A stretch of DNA of 64,000 nt. Source: Actinomycetota bacterium. Its GTDB lineage: Bacteria > Actinomycetota > Thermoleophilia > Solirubrobacterales > Solirubrobacteraceae. The notes under the pieces were generated by a model. That model was not told the DNA's origin, searched no databases, and saw nothing but the letters and a program-made list of their open reading frames with translations. Positions 9,111-19,765 of this stretch are shown in pieces. The stretch's first letter is position 1. The number at the start of each line of letters is the position of its first letter. The DNA lies in assembly GCA_005884115.1 (NCBI GenBank), contig VAXW01000007.1, forward strand, positions 1-64,000. The letters run 5' to 3'. A program made the position numbers and the translations under genes.

Positions 9111-10040
9111 ATGCGACCAGGCTACGACCAGAAGCTGTACGTCCTCGCCTTCGACCACCGCGGCTCCTTCCAGAAGAAGTTCTTCGGCATCGACGGCGAG
9201 CCCGACCCCGAGCAGACGGCGATCATCGCCGACGCCAAGCACCTCATCTTCGAGGGGCTCTTACAGGCGGTCGCAGCGGGCGCAGATCCAGCCGTGACAG
9301 GCGTGCTCGTCGATGAGCAGTTCGGCTCCAACGTGCCCCAGCAGGCCGCCGAGCGGGGCCTCAAGCTCGCGATGCCGGCCGAGCGCTCGGGCCAGAGCAT
9401 GTTCGACTTCCAGTACGGCGAGGACTTCGCCGCCCATATCGAAGCGCTCAATCCCGACTTCGCGAAGGTCCTCGTCCGCTACAACCCCGACAGCGACGCC
9501 GCCGGCAACCGCGAGCAGCTGGCCAAGCTGCTTCGCCTGAGCGATTGGCTCAAGCAGCACGATCCCAAGTTCCTCTTCGAGCTGCTCGTGCCAGCTGAGC
9601 AGGCGCAACTCGATAGCGTGGGGGGCGACTCCGAGCGCTACGACACTGAGCTTCGCCCCGAGCTCATGCGCCGCGCGATCGCCGAGATCCAGGACGCAGG
9701 CATCGAGGTCGATGTGTGGAAGATCGAGGGCGTCGATGCGCGTTCGGACTGCGAGATGCTCGTCTCGCAGGTCCGTTCCGGCGGGCGCGACGGGGTCGTG
9801 TGCGTCGTGCTCGGGCGCGGCGCCGATGACGCCAAGGTCGACCACTGGCTCACGCAAGCGGCCCCCGTCGAGGGCTTCGTCGGGTTCGCGATCGGGCGCT
9901 CCATCTGGTGGGACCCGTTGAAGGCCTACGTCGACGGCAAGATCGAGCGCGCGGCGGGCGCGCGCAAGATCGCCGAGAACTACCTGCGATTCGTCAACGT
10001 CTACGAGCGCGCCGAGGGCAGGGCCCGCGTGACCAGCTAG
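9111..10040 (+). CDS. DUF2090 domain protein (IolC C-terminal / deoxyketogluconate-phosphate aldolase-like)
   Basis: YVLAFDHRGSFQKKFFG..KVLVRYNPDSD..FELLVPAE..DVWKIEGVD..VVLGRG..VGFAIGRSIWW. Confidence 0.8.
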   Translation: MRPGYDQKLYVLAFDHRGSFQKKFFGIDGEPDPEQTAIIADAKHLIFEGLLQAVAAGADPAVTGVLVDEQFGSNVPQQAAERGLKLAMPAERSGQSMFDFQYGEDFAAHIEALNPDFAKVLVRYNPDSDAAGNREQLAKLLRLSDWLKQHDPKFLFELLVPAEQAQLDSVGGDSERYDTELRPELMRRAIAEIQDAGIEVDVWKIEGVDARSDCEMLVSQVRSGGRDGVVCVVLGRGADDAKVDHWLTQAAPVEGFVGFAIGRSIWWDPLKAYVDGKIERAAGARKIAENYLRFVNVYERAEGRARVTS

Positions 10041-10055
10041 CGGCGAGCTGACGTC

Positions 10056-10295
10056 GTGAAGATGCGGCAGAGCCTCGCTGATTGGGAGCGGGCGTTCACC
10101 AGGGAGATATCGCTCGACCGCCTGCGTCGCGACCGCCTGCGCCAGACCGTCGAGCAGCGAACGCTCAAGCGCCGGCTCCAGCGCCGCCAGAAGCGCGGCT
10201 CGATGCGTTTCGTGGCGCTCGTGCTCACGCTCGTGATGACGGCCGTCATCGTCACCGTCGTCATGTTTCGGACGCTGTATCTGCTGCTCGGCTAG
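10056..10295 (+). CDS. Small basic membrane protein, hypothetical
   Basis: 79 aa, Arg/Lys-rich N-term and one C-terminal TM helix. Confidence 0.55.
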   Translation: MKMRQSLADWERAFTREISLDRLRRDRLRQTVEQRTLKRRLQRRQKRGSMRFVALVLTLVMTAVIVTVVMFRTLYLLLG

Positions 10296-10374
10296 GGGCG
10301 TGGAGAGCCGGCCTTGCTCACGCTAGGGAGCGGGGCGCTCCGCGCACCCGGTCGCAGGCGGCGCGTAGCGACCG

Positions 10375-10611
10375 CTAGTCCTCGCCGATCTCGCCCAATG
10401 CGTCGTTGACCTCGGCACGCTTGGCCTCGTCGAGCGCGCCATCGGCGTCTTCGCGGTGGATCTCCACGTAGATCTCCTTGCGAAACACCGGGATCTCCTG
10501 GGGAGCTTGTATGCCGATGCGGACCTTCTCCCCCATGACCGACAGCACCGACACCTCGACGTCGTCGCCGATCATGATGCTCTGGTTGGACTTGCGCGTC
10601 AGGACCAGCAT
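10375..10611 (-). CDS. csrA: Carbon storage regulator CsrA
   Basis: MLVLTRKSNQSIMIGDDVEVSVLSVMGEKVRIGIQAPQEIPVFRKEIY. Confidence 0.95.
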   Translation of the reverse strand: MLVLTRKSNQSIMIGDDVEVSVLSVMGEKVRIGIQAPQEIPVFRKEIYVEIHREDADGALDEAKRAEVNDALGEIGED

Positions 10612-10827
10612 GCGGTGCACCTTTTCGTTGGCAACAGTCCGGCGCCAATCCCCGACCACCGGTGCGCCAAGCATAACCCCGGCACCGGGGGAAAGCGAAC
10701 CCCTGGGCGAGAACCCGCAACGTCCACCCATGCGATGCCGCAAACAGCGCAGAATTGTGCCGTTCTGGTGGCGCCCTCAGCCCGAGCCGCGCGCAAAGCT
10801 CAATGCGCTAGTCTCCCCGCACCCTAG

Positions 10828-11430
10828 ATGCCCCGGAAATCCCTGCGCCCGAACCTCAACCAGATCCGCGCCTGGGTACGACAAGGCCGCACCGACGCCT
10901 GGGTCGCGCATCAGCTTGAGGTCAGCGTGCGCGACATCGAGCAGTTCAAGCGCCAGAACGACCTCATGAGCGAGGAGGAGCTCGCCGAGGGGTCCTCGTC
11001 CGCCGACTACGAGGAGGAGGTCGACCTGCGGGCGGAGGACGACGCACTGATCGCCGCAGAGCTCGAGGCCGCCGAACTGGAGGCCGAGCGCGCGCGAGAG
11101 GAGGCCGAGCGCGCGCGAGAGGAGGCCGAGCGGCGCGAGGCCGATGAGCGCGCGGAGGCCGAGGGCGAGGATGTCGAGGACGCCGGCACGCGCGCGCCCC
11201 CCAGGCGCCGCCGCGGCGGGCGCGCGCGCCGGGCACTCGGCGGGCGCGCGCGCAAAGTCGGCCCGCTCGAGGGGACCTTCGACCACGGTGAGGAGGGCTA
11301 TGGCCTGTGGCTCGACCCCGCTGTGCAAGACAACCCCATCTATGCCGAGCACTGGGCTGGCCACCGGCCGATCGAGGTGACGATCGAGGAGGACCAGATC
11401 GTCATCCGCCGCGCCGGCGATGAGGACTGA
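10828..11430 (+). CDS. Hypothetical protein: HTH-like N-term, acidic coiled-coil repeat, basic segment, conserved C-term
   Basis: IRAWVRQGRTDAWVAHQLEVSVRDIEQFKRQN; ERAREEAERAREEAERR; GTFDHGEEGYGLWLDPAV. Confidence 0.75.
   Translation: MPRKSLRPNLNQIRAWVRQGRTDAWVAHQLEVSVRDIEQFKRQNDLMSEEELAEGSSSADYEEEVDLRAEDDALIAAELEAAELEAERAREEAERAREEAERREADERAEAEGEDVEDAGTRAPPRRRRGGRARRALGGRARKVGPLEGTFDHGEEGYGLWLDPAVQDNPIYAEHWAGHRPIEVTIEEDQIVIRRAGDED
11080..11142 (+). repeat. ~21-bp tandem repeat encoding (E/A)ERAREEA heptads
   Basis: GAGGCCGAGCGCGCGCGAGAG repeated twice plus a partial copy. Confidence 0.8.
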
Positions 11431-11437
11431 GGCCGCG

Positions 11438-11761
11438 CTAGCCTCCCGGGCCGCGGCGCCCGCCAGCGTAATCTGAGGCCTCGCGCAGGTACCTCGCGAA
11501 GGCTGCGTCGACCACCACGCCGGCGTCCCACGCCCAAGGATCCTGGGGCGCCTCGCGCATGGCCACGGCCAGGCACCAGCCTGTGCCCGCGCCGTAGAGC
11601 TCGACGAGCTCGTCTATCGAGAAGCGCCCACCGAGCCGCCTGCGCAGCTCAGCTACGAGCGCCTCGATCACTCGCTCCAGGCGCGCCGCCCGGTCCGGCG
11701 GCCCCGAGCGCAGCCGCCGCTCGCCCTGCTGCCACTGGTAGATCGCGTTGTCGAACGACAC
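11438..11761 (-). CDS. Conserved hypothetical protein
   Basis: MSFDNAIYQWQQGERRLRSGPPDRAARLERVIEALVAELRRRLGG; single intact ORF in intergenic space. Confidence 0.65.
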   Translation of the reverse strand: MSFDNAIYQWQQGERRLRSGPPDRAARLERVIEALVAELRRRLGGRFSIDELVELYGAGTGWCLAVAMREAPQDPWAWDAGVVVDAAFARYLREASDYAGGRRGPGG

Positions 11762-11868
11762 CGGCCGAAGTTAGCAGCGGTCTGGGGCCCCGCTACACGC
11801 ACGCTACGCTGCTTGGGGCGCGCGAGCCAGGGCGCGTCGGGCTCGCAAGCGGCGCTCGCGCCGGCTGC

Positions 11869-12279
11869 TCAGTTGGGCGGCAGACCGTTCACGACGTACT
11901 GCAGCTCGCTGCCATGCGCCATGCCCAGGCGCCTTGCCTGTCCTTCAACGGTTCCTTGGCGGCCAAGAACTTCGCGCTGGCGCTCGAGCGTCGCGTGTTC
12001 GCGCTGCATCGCAGCCACGCGCGCGTTGTCTGCGCGCGCCTGCCTCCAAGTCGAGAACGTGCGAAGCCCCGCGCTCAGATACAGGTACAGGAGCGCCACC
12101 AGCACGAACAGCATCGCCAGACGCCCGACCCGGTCCCAGCGCACGCGCGGCGCCGTGCGCTTTCCCGCCCGCGCCGGCGCAGCGCTTGAAGCGCGCACCG
12201 GCGCGACAGCACCTCCCCGCGAGGGCGGGCGCCGCTGCGAGCGCTGCCGTGGGTCGGCATAAACGGGGGCTTGCGGCAC
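11869..12279 (-). CDS. ftsB: Septum formation initiator family protein (FtsB/DivIC-like)
   Basis: TM LAMLFVLVALLYLYLSAG followed by coiled coil; adjacent to enolase as in other actinobacteria. Confidence 0.8.
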   Translation of the reverse strand: MPQAPVYADPRQRSQRRPPSRGGAVAPVRASSAAPARAGKRTAPRVRWDRVGRLAMLFVLVALLYLYLSAGLRTFSTWRQARADNARVAAMQREHATLERQREVLGRQGTVEGQARRLGMAHGSELQYVVNGLPPN

Positions 12280-12320
12280 TGTGGGAGCGCATTCGCCGCG
12301 CGGCGCCCCGCTCCTGCCCC

Positions 12321-13655
<1,335 letters not shown>

Positions 13656-14840
13656 CTATTTTTTGCTCGTGGTCGCCGGCGCGGTCGTGGTCGGGGCCGT
13701 CGTGGGCGGCGTGATCGGCGCTTTGGTGGGCGTCGTTTTGGGCGCTTTGTACTGCTTGCAATCCATCACCACGAACCCCGCCCTGCAGTCCGTTTTCGCT
13801 ATCCACTTGGTTTTGAAGCGTTTCACGAAGTTCGTCAGCGCCGACTGCTGCTGCGTGGCCGTGAGCTGCGCTTTGATCGTCGCACGCGCCTGCTGAAGCG
13901 TCTGCTGGCTGCCCGCGGTGGTGTTCTTGACACGGAAAATGTAATAGCCAAAGGCGGTCTTGACCGGACCGGAGAGCACGTTCTTCTTCGCCGAGAAGAC
14001 CGCCTGGTCGAGCGATTTCTCCTCCTGGCCTTTGACCACGCCCGGGAGCAGTCCGCCGTTGGACTTGCTCGTGGGGTCGATCGAGGAGCTCTTGGCGACG
14101 CTCGCAAAGCTCTTCCCGGATTCGACTTCTCCCTTCGCCTTCTTGGCTGCAGCTTCAGTCTTCGTGAGGATCAGTTCAAGATCGCGTTTTTCGGGAACGC
14201 TGAAGCGCTGTGGATTTTCGTGGTAGTACTTTTCGATCTGGGCCGGTGTTACTTTCGCTTTCTGTTTCGCGATCTTCTGCTGGATTTTCGATGACAGCAA
14301 GTTCAGCTTCACGCGCAGCAAAAGGTCGGAGATCGACTGACCCGAGTTGGCAAGGAATTTTTCGAATTCTGAGGCTTTCGGGAACTGCTGGTTGCGAATC
14401 TGTTCAAAGCGCTTCTTGACTTCCTTGTCAGAGACCTTCACTCCCAAAGAGCCCGCTTCACCGAGCACCCAGCTCGAGGAGATCAAAAAGCCGAGCACCT
14501 CCTGCTGAAGCGATTTGTACTGCTGTTCACACTGCGTCTTGAACTGCGCCACAGTCGGCGCCGGCTGGCCTTTGGCGGGCTTCGGGGCGGTCGCCTGAAG
14601 GTGTGCGATGCACGCCGTGTAACGCGGCGGTTCTGGGATCGCGGGCTTGCTCGCGGCCTGAGTGGTGGCGCCGCTGGCCAGTGCGGCGATACCCATCCAG
14701 TGCGTGAACGTCGTTTTCGTGATCGGCTTGCCGTCGACCGTCACGACCGCGTTCCCGGGAATGCCGCCGCATCCTGAGATCACGGCGAGCGCAAACAAAA
14801 CGGCGCCAAGCGCCGGTATGAAGCGAGAAGCTCGGGGCAC
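13656..14840 (-). CDS. Peptidylprolyl isomerase, PrsA/SurA-like lipoprotein (parvulin)
   Basis: Lipobox VISGC, SurA_N-like and rotamase region (KSFASVAKSSSIDPTSKSNGGLLPGV). Confidence 0.88.
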   Translation of the reverse strand: MPRASRFIPALGAVLFALAVISGCGGIPGNAVVTVDGKPITKTTFTHWMGIAALASGATTQAASKPAIPEPPRYTACIAHLQATAPKPAKGQPAPTVAQFKTQCEQQYKSLQQEVLGFLISSSWVLGEAGSLGVKVSDKEVKKRFEQIRNQQFPKASEFEKFLANSGQSISDLLLRVKLNLLSSKIQQKIAKQKAKVTPAQIEKYYHENPQRFSVPEKRDLELILTKTEAAAKKAKGEVESGKSFASVAKSSSIDPTSKSNGGLLPGVVKGQEEKSLDQAVFSAKKNVLSGPVKTAFGYYIFRVKNTTAGSQQTLQQARATIKAQLTATQQQSALTNFVKRFKTKWIAKTDCRAGFVVMDCKQYKAPKTTPTKAPITPPTTAPTTTAPATTSKK

Positions 14841-14888
14841 GACGCGGGCACTCTAGCGGAAAGCACCCAGGGGCGCGCAGGCCGCGTC

Positions 14889-17800
14889 TCAGGCGGCCTC
14901 GCGCATCACCGCGAGCAGAACGTCGGCCGCCGCGACGACGCTCGGGAAGCGCTCGTGTCCCTCCTCGGGGACGCGCACCAATACCTGTGAGCGGCCCGAT
15001 TCATAGGAGGCGCCTGGGAGGCGCTCGCGCAGGCGCCGCGCACGAACCGAGTCCAGCTCGATCGGTACCACGGCCAGGCGATCGCCGCGGAAGCTCACCG
15101 TCTGCGCGCCCGCCTGGCCGAACTTGATGCGCGCGCGCTGCAGCGCGAGCAGGTTCGCAAGCGGTTCGGGGACAGGCCCGAAGCGGTCCTCGAGCTCCTC
15201 GTGCAGTTCCTCGACCTCGGCCACCTCGATTGCGCCCGCGACGCGCCTGTGCACGTCGATCTTGGCGCGCTCATAGGGGATGTAGTCGGCGGGGACATAT
15301 GCGTCGACGTTCACATCCAGGCGCACCGGCTCCGGCTCCTGCAGCTGCGGACCTCCGCCGTCGCGGGCCGCGCGCGCCCCGCTGCCCCGCTCCGCGGCCG
15401 CCACGGCCTCATCGAGCATCTGCATGTAGAGCTCGAACCCCAAGGCGGCCACGTGACCCGACTGCTCGTCGCCGAGCAGGTTCCCGGCTCCACGTATCTC
15501 CAGGTCGCGCATCGCGATCTGAAAGCCCGCGCCCAGCTCGGTGTGGTCGGAGAGGGCCGACAAGCGCTGCGCGGCCTCCTGGGTGAGCGCCCGTGCGGAG
15601 TCGTACAGCAGATAGGCATAGGCGCGCTCGCGGCTGCGCCCGACGCGCCCGCGTATCTGGTAGAGCTGGGCAAGCCCGAAGGAGTCGGCGTGCTCGACGA
15701 TCAGGGTATTCGCCTGCGGGATGTCGATGCCCGACTCGATGATCGACGTGCACACGAGCACCTCCGTGCCCCCGCGCAGGTAATCGATCATCACGGCCTC
15801 GAGCTCCCCCTCCGGCATCTGGCCGTGGGCCACGGCGAAGCGCACGCCGGGGCACAGCGCGCGCAGCCGTTCGGCCTGCTCGGCGATCGACTCGACCCGG
15901 TTGTGCAGGAAGAACGCCTGCCCGCCACGCTCGTGCTCGCGCATGATCGCGCGCTTGACGAGCTCCTCCTCGTACTCGCCCACATACGTCCGCACCGGCC
16001 GGCGGCCCTCGGGCGGCGTCTCGATGACGGAGATGTCGCGCAGCCCCGCCAGCGACATCTGCAGGGTTCGGGGGATCGGGGTGGCCGACATCGAGATCAC
16101 GTCGACGCGAAGCTTCAGCGCGCGCAACAGCTCCTTCTGCTTGACGCCGAAACGCTGCTCCTCATCGACGATCAACAGCCCGAGGTCCTTCGCGCGCACG
16201 TCTCTGGAGAGCAGCCTGTGCGTCCCGATGAGGATGTCGACCCGCCCCTCGCGGAAGCCGGTCACGGCCGCGTTCTGCTCGGCTGTGCTGCGAAAGCGCG
16301 AGACGTGCTCGACGTTGATCGGGTAGTCGGCCAAGCGCTCGCTGAACGTGCCGTAATGCTGCAGTGCGAGGATCGTCGTCGGCACGAGCATCATCACCTG
16401 CTTGCCGTCGGCGGCGGCCTTGAAGGCTCCGCGCAACGCCACCTCGGTCTTGCCGTAGCCGACATCCCCGCACACGAGCCGGTCCATGGGCAGCGGCGCC
16501 TCCATGTCGCCCTTCACGAACTCGATCGCCTCTCGCTGATCGGGCGTCTCGCTGAAGGGGAACAGCGCCTCGAACTCCCGCTGCCAGTCCGAGTCCGCGG
16601 CAAACGCGTGCCCGCTGCGCCGCCGGCGCTCTGCGTACAGCGTGAGCAGCTCGCCCGAGAGCTCCTGGGCCGCACGGCGGGCGCGCGCCTTCATCGCCTC
16701 CCAGCGCGTGCCCCCGAGCTTGCTGAGCGGCGGGTGCTCGGCGCCGGCGCCCACGTAGCGCGAGATCTTCGCCAGCTGGTCGGTGGGAGCGAACACGCGA
16801 TCGTCGCCCTGGTATTCCAGGTACAGGTAGTCGCGAGTCACCCCGGCGACGGTTCGCGTCTGAAAGCCCGCGAAGCGCGCGATCCCGTGGTCCTCGTGCA
16901 CGACGATGTCGCCGCTGCGAAGCTCGCTGAAGGAGCGCAGCGCGCCCCTGCGTGCCCCGGCGCGCCTCCCGGCCGCGCCTTCGCGCTCGCGACGCGCCGC
17001 CGCGTGGCGCAGCAGGCGGTGCTCGGGAAAGACCGCGAGCTTCAACGACGGCGCGATGAAGCCCTCGCGCAGCGAGGCGGCAGCGAGCCGCAGGCCGGGT
17101 CCGGCCACCGGACTGGCAGCGCGCTTTCCCTCGCCCCCGTCCTCGGCCTCGTCCAGCCAGCGCGCGCTGAGGCTTCCCAGGTTGTATGCCGCACGTTCGC
17201 CTTCGCCGCGGCGCGGGAACGCGATCACCGTCTCGTAGCCCGAGCGCACCAGCTTTTCGAGCTGCGGCTCGGCTTCGGCGAGCGAGCGCGCCGTGCTGTC
17301 CGCAGCCTGTGCGCGCAGCTCGTGCGGCTGGCCGCTCGAGATCGCCGACAGCCACACGTTCGCGCGGGCGCGCAGCGCAGCTTCGACGACATCCGGGCGC
17401 ACGTACAGGTGGTGGGCATCTTCATCGGCGAACGCCGCGCACACGTCGCTCCAGTGGTCGCTCAGCACCGGCGCGAGTTCCTCCTCCGCGGCCACGAGCA
17501 GGCAGGTTCGCTCGGCTACAAGCTCCAGCAGCGCCTGGAAGCGGTCGACGGGAAGCAGCTCGGCGATATCCGGTCGCGAGGCGCCGCGCTCGCCGCTGCC
17601 AGACACCCCCGAGACCCCGGCGACGCGTGCACCGTCGTCGCGCGGGCCGCCGGCAACTCCTCCCGCGAGCTCCGCCGCCGCGCGGTGCTCGCTCGCCAGC
17701 TCCGACGCGGGCGCGATCTCGACTTCATCGACCTCCCCCAGCGAGCGCTGCGTGAAGGTCGAGAACCAGCGCAGCGACTCGATCTCGATGTCGAACATAT

Positions 17801-18398
17801 CGACGCGTACAGCGCGCTCCTCGGTTGCGCCGAAGATGTCGAGCAGGCCCCCGCGCAGCGCGAACTGCCCGCGCTCCTGGACCTGGTCGGCGCGTTCGTA
17901 GCCGGCGTCCACGAGCTCGGCCGCGCACTCCTCCAGATCGAGCAGGTCGCCGACGCGCAGGCTGAACGAGCGCGGCCGCAGCGCAGGGTCTGGGACCTTC
18001 TCGGACAACGCGACCGCGCTGACGACGACGACAGCGCTGTCGTCCTTGCCCAGCAGCGCATCGAGCGCGGCCATGCGCAGTCCGACCAGGTGCGCGGGCG
18101 GAAGCAGGTGCGACTCATACGTCACTCCCCGCGACGGGTAGTAGCGCACGCGGCGGGGATACAGCCACGCGCGCAGGTCGGCGGCGAGATCGCGTGCCGC
18201 GCGATCGTCGCCCACAACCACGAGATGCGTGCTGCCGCGTGCGTCCGCGTCGTGCTCGGCGATCGCGGCGATCAGGTAGGGCTGCAGCGAGGCCGAGGCA
18301 AAGGCGCGCCCGCCGTCCCGCGCGAGCGCAGTCGCGGCCGTGTCATTTTCGATGCGGGCGAGGAGTGATCGGAGCGCCATTGACGAAGCCGTCAACAC
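14889..18398 (-). CDS. mfd: Transcription-repair coupling factor Mfd
   Basis: 1169 aa; CarD-like RID region, helicase motifs (DRLVCGDVGYGKTEVALRGAFKAA, LIVDEEQRFGVKQKE, MSATPIPRTLQMSL). Confidence 0.97.
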   Translation of the reverse strand: MLTASSMALRSLLARIENDTAATALARDGGRAFASASLQPYLIAAIAEHDADARGSTHLVVVGDDRAARDLAADLRAWLYPRRVRYYPSRGVTYESHLLPPAHLVGLRMAALDALLGKDDSAVVVVSAVALSEKVPDPALRPRSFSLRVGDLLDLEECAAELVDAGYERADQVQERGQFALRGGLLDIFGATEERAVRVDMFDIEIESLRWFSTFTQRSLGEVDEVEIAPASELASEHRAAAELAGGVAGGPRDDGARVAGVSGVSGSGERGASRPDIAELLPVDRFQALLELVAERTCLLVAAEEELAPVLSDHWSDVCAAFADEDAHHLYVRPDVVEAALRARANVWLSAISSGQPHELRAQAADSTARSLAEAEPQLEKLVRSGYETVIAFPRRGEGERAAYNLGSLSARWLDEAEDGGEGKRAASPVAGPGLRLAAASLREGFIAPSLKLAVFPEHRLLRHAAARREREGAAGRRAGARRGALRSFSELRSGDIVVHEDHGIARFAGFQTRTVAGVTRDYLYLEYQGDDRVFAPTDQLAKISRYVGAGAEHPPLSKLGGTRWEAMKARARRAAQELSGELLTLYAERRRRSGHAFAADSDWQREFEALFPFSETPDQREAIEFVKGDMEAPLPMDRLVCGDVGYGKTEVALRGAFKAAADGKQVMMLVPTTILALQHYGTFSERLADYPINVEHVSRFRSTAEQNAAVTGFREGRVDILIGTHRLLSRDVRAKDLGLLIVDEEQRFGVKQKELLRALKLRVDVISMSATPIPRTLQMSLAGLRDISVIETPPEGRRPVRTYVGEYEEELVKRAIMREHERGGQAFFLHNRVESIAEQAERLRALCPGVRFAVAHGQMPEGELEAVMIDYLRGGTEVLVCTSIIESGIDIPQANTLIVEHADSFGLAQLYQIRGRVGRSRERAYAYLLYDSARALTQEAAQRLSALSDHTELGAGFQIAMRDLEIRGAGNLLGDEQSGHVAALGFELYMQMLDEAVAAAERGSGARAARDGGGPQLQEPEPVRLDVNVDAYVPADYIPYERAKIDVHRRVAGAIEVAEVEELHEELEDRFGPVPEPLANLLALQRARIKFGQAGAQTVSFRGDRLAVVPIELDSVRARRLRERLPGASYESGRSQVLVRVPEEGHERFPSVVAAADVLLAVMREAA

Positions 18399-18435
18399 AA
18401 TAGGTCGCTCCGGCGCCCTGTCTGGCGGCAGCTGC

Positions 18436-19023
18436 TCAGTTCGCCAGCGCGGCTTCGCGCACCAGCCGCTCGACCTCGTCGCAGGAGCGCGCGATCAGCG
18501 CCTGCACCTGCTCGGGCGGCTCGCGAAAGCGACCCAGAACGTATGCGGAGACGATCTCGGGGTCGCTCGAGTCGGGGCGTCCTACTCCGACCCGCACGCG
18601 CGCGAAGTCCGCGCTGCCGAGCTCGCGCTTGACGGAGCGCAGCCCGTTGTGGCCGGCGAGGCCTCCCCCTGTCCTCGAGCGCACCTCCCCGAACGGGAGG
18701 TCGATCTCGTCGTGAACGACGAGCACGCGCCCGAGCTCCACCCTCAGTGCTCCGCGTGCCGGCCCGACCGAGCGGCCGGCCTCGTTCATGAACGTCTGCG
18801 GGCACAGGATCGCGGCGCGCGCGCGCGCCGGCACGCGAGCGCCGCCGCCCCCTAGCTCGCCGCCGACCTCAAGATCCACTTGCCCTTCGGCGATGCGGCC
18901 GCGGAAGCGCTCCTTCCAGGCGTCCAGCCTCCAGCGCTCGGCAAGCGCGAGCGCCACCCTGAAGCCGACGTTGTGGCGCGTGCTGTCGTGCTCTGGTCCT
19001 GGATTGCCGAGCCCGACGATCAG
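18436..19023 (-). CDS. pth: Peptidyl-tRNA hydrolase; start must be non-canonical (CTG at 19023 proposed)
   Basis: In-frame IVGLGNPGPEHDSTRHNVGF..QTFMNEAGRSV..VHDEIDLPFG; first canonical start (GTG 18957) lies after the catalytic N/H motifs. Confidence 0.85.
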   Translation of the reverse strand: MIVGLGNPGPEHDSTRHNVGFRVALALAERWRLDAWKERFRGRIAEGQVDLEVGGELGGGGARVPARARAAILCPQTFMNEAGRSVGPARGALRVELGRVLVVHDEIDLPFGEVRSRTGGGLAGHNGLRSVKRELGSADFARVRVGVGRPDSSDPEIVSAYVLGRFREPPEQVQALIARSCDEVERLVREAALAN

Positions 19024-19071
19024 CCAGTCGACCGCTCCCCCACGCGCGCGAAACGGGTTGCGCAGGAGCGG

Positions 19072-19752
19072 CTACTCCTCCTCGCTCGCCGCCGCCTCGC
19101 CCTCGGGGGCGCCCTCGGCCGCGGCCTCGCCCTCCTCCTCGCCGACCAGCTCGGTCTCCTCCTCGACCTCCGGCTCCTCCTCGACCTGCAGGCGCGGCGG
19201 CGAGAGGGTCGCGAGCACCGTCTCCTCGGCGTCGTCAAGCAATGTGACGCCCTCGGGCATGACCACGACCGACAGCGAAATCGTTTCCCCGATCTGCATC
19301 TCGCCGATGTCGTGAACGATCGACTCGGGGATCGCCGTGGGCAGCGCTTCGACGTTGAGCTCGCGCGCTATCTGCTCGAGCACGCCGCCTTCCTTGACGC
19401 CGGGCGCGTCCTCGACGCCCGTCAGCTCCAGGGGCACGACGGCGTGAATCGCCTGATCGAGGCGAACGCGCAGCAGATCGACGTGTATCGTCGCGCCGCG
19501 CAGCGGGTCGCGCTGGGCTTCCTTGAGCACGACCGGTGTGGGCTTGCCACCGTCGATGCTCAGGTCGAGCACCGCGCCCGAAGAGGCCAGCGCGAGGCGC
19601 AGCTCGCGGGCGTCGGCGTCGAAACACAGCGCCTCGCCCTGGCCGCCGTAGACAACGCCTGGGACCCGGTTCGTGCGACGCAGGCGCCGGGCCGCGCGCG
19701 AGCCCTGGGCGCTGCGGCTTGAGACATCCAGCTTGGCGGTCGTGCTGGCCAT
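19072..19752 (-). CDS. rplY: 50S ribosomal protein L25/general stress protein Ctc
   Basis: L25 domain N-term, TL5/CTC C-term, acidic tail; adjacent to pth. Confidence 0.92.
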   Translation of the reverse strand: MASTTAKLDVSSRSAQGSRAARRLRRTNRVPGVVYGGQGEALCFDADARELRLALASSGAVLDLSIDGGKPTPVVLKEAQRDPLRGATIHVDLLRVRLDQAIHAVVPLELTGVEDAPGVKEGGVLEQIARELNVEALPTAIPESIVHDIGEMQIGETISLSVVVMPEGVTLLDDAEETVLATLSPPRLQVEEEPEVEEETELVGEEEGEAAAEGAPEGEAAASEEE

Positions 19753-19765
19753 CGGGTTTCAGAGC

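Noticed and set aside
15201-18368. 1055-aa plus-strand ORF opposite mfd
   Set aside because: Antisense shadow ORF typical of high-GC DNA; the minus strand encodes a full Mfd with clear motifs
18436-18957. Taking GTG 18957 as the start of Pth
   Set aside because: Would remove GLGNPG and RHNVG, which contain the catalytic residues
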